A program made the translations under genes and the position numbers. Below are positions 61,050 to 64,000 of a stretch of 64,000 nucleotides of DNA, piece after piece. Source of the DNA: JAICKN01 sp036489565 (GTDB lineage: Bacteria > Acidobacteriota > Terriglobia > Terriglobales > Acidobacteriaceae); contig DASXFN010000097.1 of the NCBI GenBank assembly GCA_036489565.1, forward strand, positions 31,527 through 95,526, given 5' to 3'. Below the pieces are notes generated by a model. That model had not been told where the DNA came from. It saw only the letters and a list, made by a program, of their open reading frames with translations, and searched no databases. The stretch's first letter is position 1. The number at the start of each line of letters is the position of its first letter.

Positions 61050-61136
61050 CTAAATACGACAGTGCGGCTCTGTCGCACAATTCGTAAGAATTGATCTGTC
61101 GGATTTTCTGAATAAGCATTAGTAATTAATTCATTC
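61050..61136 (-). promoter_or_regulatory. Duplicated promoter/operator element, copy C2
   Basis: A near-copy of 57887-57972 in the same orientation, with the identical inverted repeat CAATTCGTAAGAATTG (61078-61093). Minus-strand TTGTGC and TATTTA are 18 bp apart. It reads toward the dehydrogenase-galB-DUF1572 unit. The 780-bp gap around it has no gene I trust: a 95-residue minus-strand frame covers the element, but the matching frame is not kept in copy C1. Confidence 0.6.
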
Positions 61137-61546
61137 CCAAAATTTTTCTGAGAATTCTCGTAATCGAGATCCGTGTCAATAAAACAGTGTGAGTTTTTAT
61201 CCGACCCTAAGGCATAGACCAATTTAGGATTAAAGATTTCGCCCTGGAGGTTAGAGAACGGACGGAATAAGAATTCCTGATGACAATTGCGGGCTATCAC
61301 CATGAATAAGGCGGGTATTCGATTTGATGACAAGTGGCGGGCTGTATTGCGACTGCGCTGAGTTAGCGGATTGAATGTCTTACAGGATTTTACGCTCGGG
61401 CATCTTTCGACACATAAGATTAGCCCGAGCGATAAATTTCCCGCGAAATACTATTTTGGAAACAGTTGAGCTCTCCAAAATTCATGGGCGGCTGACTTCA
61501 ATGCCGGATGAAATCAACCGCTACTCCCAAGTCCAGTCATGCTGCT

Positions 61547-62767
61547 CTAGGAGTGATCGTCATTGGAACGGTCGCGATACATCGTTTGGCCAAAAACGGC
61601 TGTCACATCGCTACCGACCCAAGTTCCAGCTTTGTACATGGTCGTTCCCAGGTAACGAGTTTCAGAAATCACCGAGCCATCCGCCGTGTACCGGGTATAG
61701 CCCATGTAAACATGGCCCTTTTCAGTCGAGGAATGAATAATGCGAGCGCCTTCTCCATGTCGTCCGGCAAACTCCAGGGATTGATACCATCGCCCCACGG
61801 TTCCGCCGGAAACCTTGTAGAACTTTTCCATGTTGCTGGCTCCGCCGGCCTTGTGGACAACTTCCCCGAGATGATCGAGTTGTTCCTGCGTGATATCGCT
61901 TATGCGCAGACGACTTTTGACTCCCTTGACCTTATATGGATCCATAGGTCTTCCTTCGAGTGCGGGAATCGCAGTAGCATTCGAACCGCCAATGGTAACT
62001 GATCCATATTTTCCTAAAAATCCTGTAACTGCCTTGCGCAATGCCACAGGGTCATTATATTTCCGGGCCAATGCGTGGAAGCGCTGATTCTCATGTACGG
62101 CAGTCAAAATAGCTTCCGCATTGTATTTCTCATAGAGCAAGTCAGCTGGATTGAAAATGGTGGACATGTATTCAATGCCCCACTTGCCGTCATTGTTCGT
62201 AATACCGTAAATTCCTCCACACCCGTACAGCTTCGCGCCTCGGCCATCGTAGCGCGTGAAATCCAGGGACAGACCTACGCCAATCGGTCCAAAAATTTCG
62301 GTTTTCATACTTTCCATGATGTCGTATGCCCCGGGTTTAATAAAATTGGCGCCTTTCCCGGTCACATTAAGAGATGGAGGCGGGTTTGAGATCAAAGCCT
62401 CGGGACTATCGACAATCACCGTTTCTATTCCTTCATAGGCCACAAAGGGATAATGGAACACTTCCGCCAGTGCCTTGATATCGCGACGGCTTAACGCCGC
62501 AAAATATTGGGTCAGTATCTTAGTGGCTTGAGGCACAGAATGTTCATAAGTCACCGGAAAGCGATTGTCGGGCTGGCCGCCGGGTTTCAGGTTTGGCGGT
62601 GTTTGCGGATCCTCCACCGCCGACTCTTGAGCCGCTGCTGTTTGGCTAAATGCCGCCGCCCCCACGGCGCTTAATACGCTCGCTGTGGCGGCTCCTTTCA
62701 GGAAACTTCGACGGGCGTGGTTTTCCATTCCGTTATCTTGCGAGTTCACGCTTCCCTTATCTGACAT
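61547..62767 (-). CDS. Tat-exported protein with an NTF2-like domain
   Basis: A 406-residue protein I cannot name. The N-terminus has a twin-arginine signal (ARRSFLKGAATASVLSAVG, then a cleavage region near TAAAQ), so it is exported folded and may bind a cofactor. Residues ~80-215 look NTF2/SnoaL-like (KILTQYFAALSRRDIKALAEVFHYPFVAYEG; KWGIEYMSTIFNPADL). The C-terminal part (RWYQSLEFAGRHGEGARIIH; GHVYMGYTRYTADGSVIS) is beta-rich. AAAGGAGA precedes the ATG. It is divergent from the IclR regulator gene by 409 bp, an arrangement typical of a regulated catabolic gene. An isomerase, lyase or dehydratase role would fit the fold; none is shown. Confidence 0.7.
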   Translation of the reverse strand: MSDKGSVNSQDNGMENHARRSFLKGAATASVLSAVGAAAFSQTAAAQESAVEDPQTPPNLKPGGQPDNRFPVTYEHSVPQATKILTQYFAALSRRDIKALAEVFHYPFVAYEGIETVIVDSPEALISNPPPSLNVTGKGANFIKPGAYDIMESMKTEIFGPIGVGLSLDFTRYDGRGAKLYGCGGIYGITNNDGKWGIEYMSTIFNPADLLYEKYNAEAILTAVHENQRFHALARKYNDPVALRKAVTGFLGKYGSVTIGGSNATAIPALEGRPMDPYKVKGVKSRLRISDITQEQLDHLGEVVHKAGGASNMEKFYKVSGGTVGRWYQSLEFAGRHGEGARIIHSSTEKGHVYMGYTRYTADGSVISETRYLGTTMYKAGTWVGSDVTAVFGQTMYRDRSNDDHS

Positions 62768-62947
62768 ATCCCAACTCTCCTTTATTCATTATTTATCCAT
62801 TCGTTAACATGGTCGCGTTGATCGCCTCGCGCGCCTTATAGTGTTCGCTGATTCAAACGCAGCCGATTAAAAATCACATCATCTGAATTTCGGCCGATCG
62901 CTCAAAGGAGTTTGCCGACCTCGAATCGGACATTCATTGTATTCCGA

Positions 62948-62969
62948 TATGCGTAACTTGAACCGCATA
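62948..62969. promoter_or_regulatory. Inverted repeat in the divergent IclR intergenic region
   Basis: TATGCG and CGCATA, 10 bp apart, lie roughly midway in the 409-bp gap between the divergent Tat-exported protein and IclR genes. It is a candidate operator for IclR control of both, although IclR sites are usually tighter palindromes. Nothing else in the gap is clear. Confidence 0.4.
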
Positions 62970-63176
62970 GTGGAACGCGTTATTTTTGTCGCATGCGCGA
63001 GGAATGTCAAGACAAATCTTGGAAGTTTTAAAATCAAGACTAGCTAAACCAGGCAAGGAAATATTTCCCAAGATCGGGAGCGCACTGATCGGCGCGGTTG
63101 GGGCAGGTTGACATACGATGGAAACGCTGATAGTTTCGCATCCTAATATCTCCCGCTATCTTTCGGATGGTCATGA

Positions 63177-64000
63177 TTGCCGCGTAAGACTCGCACCCAT
63201 ACACTCGGTTCAGGAAAAGGCCGGATTGCGAACCGGAACCTGAACGCATCGCTGGCGCACGGACTTTCAGTATTGGAGGTCGTGGCCGCGCACAAAGAAG
63301 ATATCCCGCTGGCCACGCTGGCACAAAGTGTAGGGCTTAAAAAAACAATCACTTGGCGACTGGTTCACACGCTCGTGCAACTGGGCTATGTCAGACAAGA
63401 TCCGAAAACGAGGCACTTCCGCCCGGCCCCTCGTGTACTTTCCCTCGGCTATTCCTATTTTGATGGCCTCGATCTAAGACAACTAGCGGCCCCTTTCCTC
63501 GACGATCTTGCCACCCGCTTTAACGAGGCAGTGAATTTGGCGGTTCTGGACGGGGATGAAGTCATCTTTCTGGAAAGAATCGGGTCTTCCCACATCATCA
63601 GTATTAATCTGCACATCGGATCACGCCTTCCCTTGTATAGCACCTCTTTGGGCCGCGCTTTGATTTGTGAAATGCCAAAAGAGTGGCTGCGAGCCTATAT
63701 GGGGAGACTAACTTCCGATCAGCGCGCCAGGGATTACCTGAATGCCGGAGAGAAGATACTGCCTAAGATTCTAGAGGAAACCCGCAGGTTAGGGTACGCA
63801 TTAAACGATCAAGAACTTGTAAATGGGCTTCGCGCCGTGGCCAGTCCGATCCGGGATGCGACCAACGAAATTATCGGGGCTGTGGGAGTCGGGGCGCCGT
63901 CCAGCCGCGTCAGCCTGACTGAACTGCGGCGTAATATTGCGCGCGAAGTGATCTCCACCGCCGCAAAAATATCAATGGCTCTCGGTTACAAGAAAATCTA
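63177..64000 (+). CDS. IclR-family transcriptional regulator (cut at the window edge)
   Basis: The frame runs from a TTG at 63177 to the last base, where TA begins what is probably the stop codon, so about 274 residues are present and the gene is almost complete. The winged helix is SLAHGLSVLEVVAAHKEDIPLATLAQSVGLKKTITWRLVHTLVQLGYV (residues ~25-72, by segments). The effector domain includes LDGDEVIFLERIG, LPLYSTSLGRALI and the end GLRAVASPIRDATNEIIGAVGVGAPSSRV, all family-typical. GGATGG lies about 9 bases before the TTG. IclR proteins often govern aromatic-acid catabolism, which fits the neighbours. Confidence 0.88.
   Translation, partial: MPRKTRTHTLGSGKGRIANRNLNASLAHGLSVLEVVAAHKEDIPLATLAQSVGLKKTITWRLVHTLVQLGYVRQDPKTRHFRPAPRVLSLGYSYFDGLDLRQLAAPFLDDLATRFNEAVNLAVLDGDEVIFLERIGSSHIISINLHIGSRLPLYSTSLGRALICEMPKEWLRAYMGRLTSDQRARDYLNAGEKILPKILEETRRLGYALNDQELVNGLRAVASPIRDATNEIIGAVGVGAPSSRVSLTELRRNIAREVISTAAKISMALGYKKI

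Noticed and set aside
61046..61333. A 95-residue minus-strand frame in the dehydrogenase upstream gap
   Set aside because: It runs through promoter copy C2, and the equivalent frame is interrupted in copy C1. Composition does not look like a protein domain and no ribosome site is visible.
1..64000. Complete tRNA, rRNA, CRISPR or transposase genes
   Set aside because: None was found. The only tRNA-like sequence is the 3' fragment at 48112-48134, which lacks the rest of the cloverleaf.

Overview
The window looks like a chromosomal segment of a soil-type Acidobacteriota (Terriglobia / Koribacter-like). The evidence is indirect: a VWFA-related secreted protein, an Oar-type TonB-dependent receptor with an N-terminal carboxypeptidase-regulatory-like domain, secreted DLPEAP-type proteins, two DinB-fold proteins, and recurrent intergenic elements (a GTCATCCTGAGCGAAGCGAAGG-type repeat and GGCACGGCTGAAGCCGTGCC-type hairpins) that I recall as common in that phylum. 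No rRNA, complete tRNA, CRISPR array or transposase was seen.

Layout. 1-2.1 kb: the tail of an unknown gene, an O-antigen ligase-like membrane protein and a small hypothetical. 2.1-11.6 kb: a seven-gene minus-strand operon, tkt-tal-pgi-gnd-zwf-glk-pgl, covering glucose phosphorylation, the oxidative pentose phosphate branch, and the isomerase/transketolase/transaldolase steps. 11.9-13.5 kb: a PilZ protein and an odd poly-histidine protein with a clear terminator. 13.7-17.9 kb: a NeuC-like epimerase and a DegT aminotransferase (surface sugar synthesis), a methyltransferase, a secreted protein and a DinB protein. 17.9-25.8 kb: a PQQ-propeller lipoprotein, an alcohol dehydrogenase, a TPR-methyltransferase, then hfq-hflX. 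25.9-33.5 kb: a secreted GH3 glucosidase, a nucleoside phosphorylase-like protein, a secreted helical-toroid protein, and a consensus ParB-binding parS site at 32761-32776. 33.7-37.1 kb: a TetR-controlled ABC exporter with a visible promoter/operator, an ORF6N-domain gene carrying three copies of one palindrome, and a histone-H1-like basic protein. 37.2-48.0 kb: a polytopic membrane protein, a DUF385 protein, a VWA protein, an orphan DUF1778 antitoxin-like protein, a MacA-like adaptor facing two MacB/FtsX-like permeases, a frameshifted Yip1 gene and an FAD monooxygenase.

At 48112-48134 the minus strand carries the 3' end (T-loop to CCA) of a proline-type tRNA without the rest of the gene. Its orientation predicts that DNA to its right was inserted. 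Everything from 48.3 kb to the end is consistent with this: an accessory catabolic cluster with a LysR regulator, an ACS-family MFS importer, 4-carboxy-4-hydroxy-2-oxoadipate aldolase (LigK/GalC type), an MBL hydrolase, a CapA-like phosphoesterase, a TonB receptor, a DUF1572 protein, 4-oxalomesaconate hydratase (GalB type), a D-2-hydroxyacid dehydrogenase, a Tat-exported NTF2-like protein and an IclR regulator cut at the window edge. The hydratase and aldolase are the last two steps of gallate/protocatechuate meta-cleavage, giving pyruvate and oxaloacetate. No ring-cleavage dioxygenase is visible. Two ~86-bp near-copies, each with a CAATTCGTAAGAATTG inverted repeat and a plausible minus-strand promoter, lie upstream of the TonB receptor and of the dehydrogenase-galB-DUF1572 unit and may coordinate them.

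The strongest candidates for something undescribed are the ORF6N gene with a palindrome repeated inside and upstream of its own coding sequence, and the tRNA-bounded aromatic-acid island with its duplicated promoter/operator element. All assignments come from reading motifs by eye; no alignment, profile or folding software was used.
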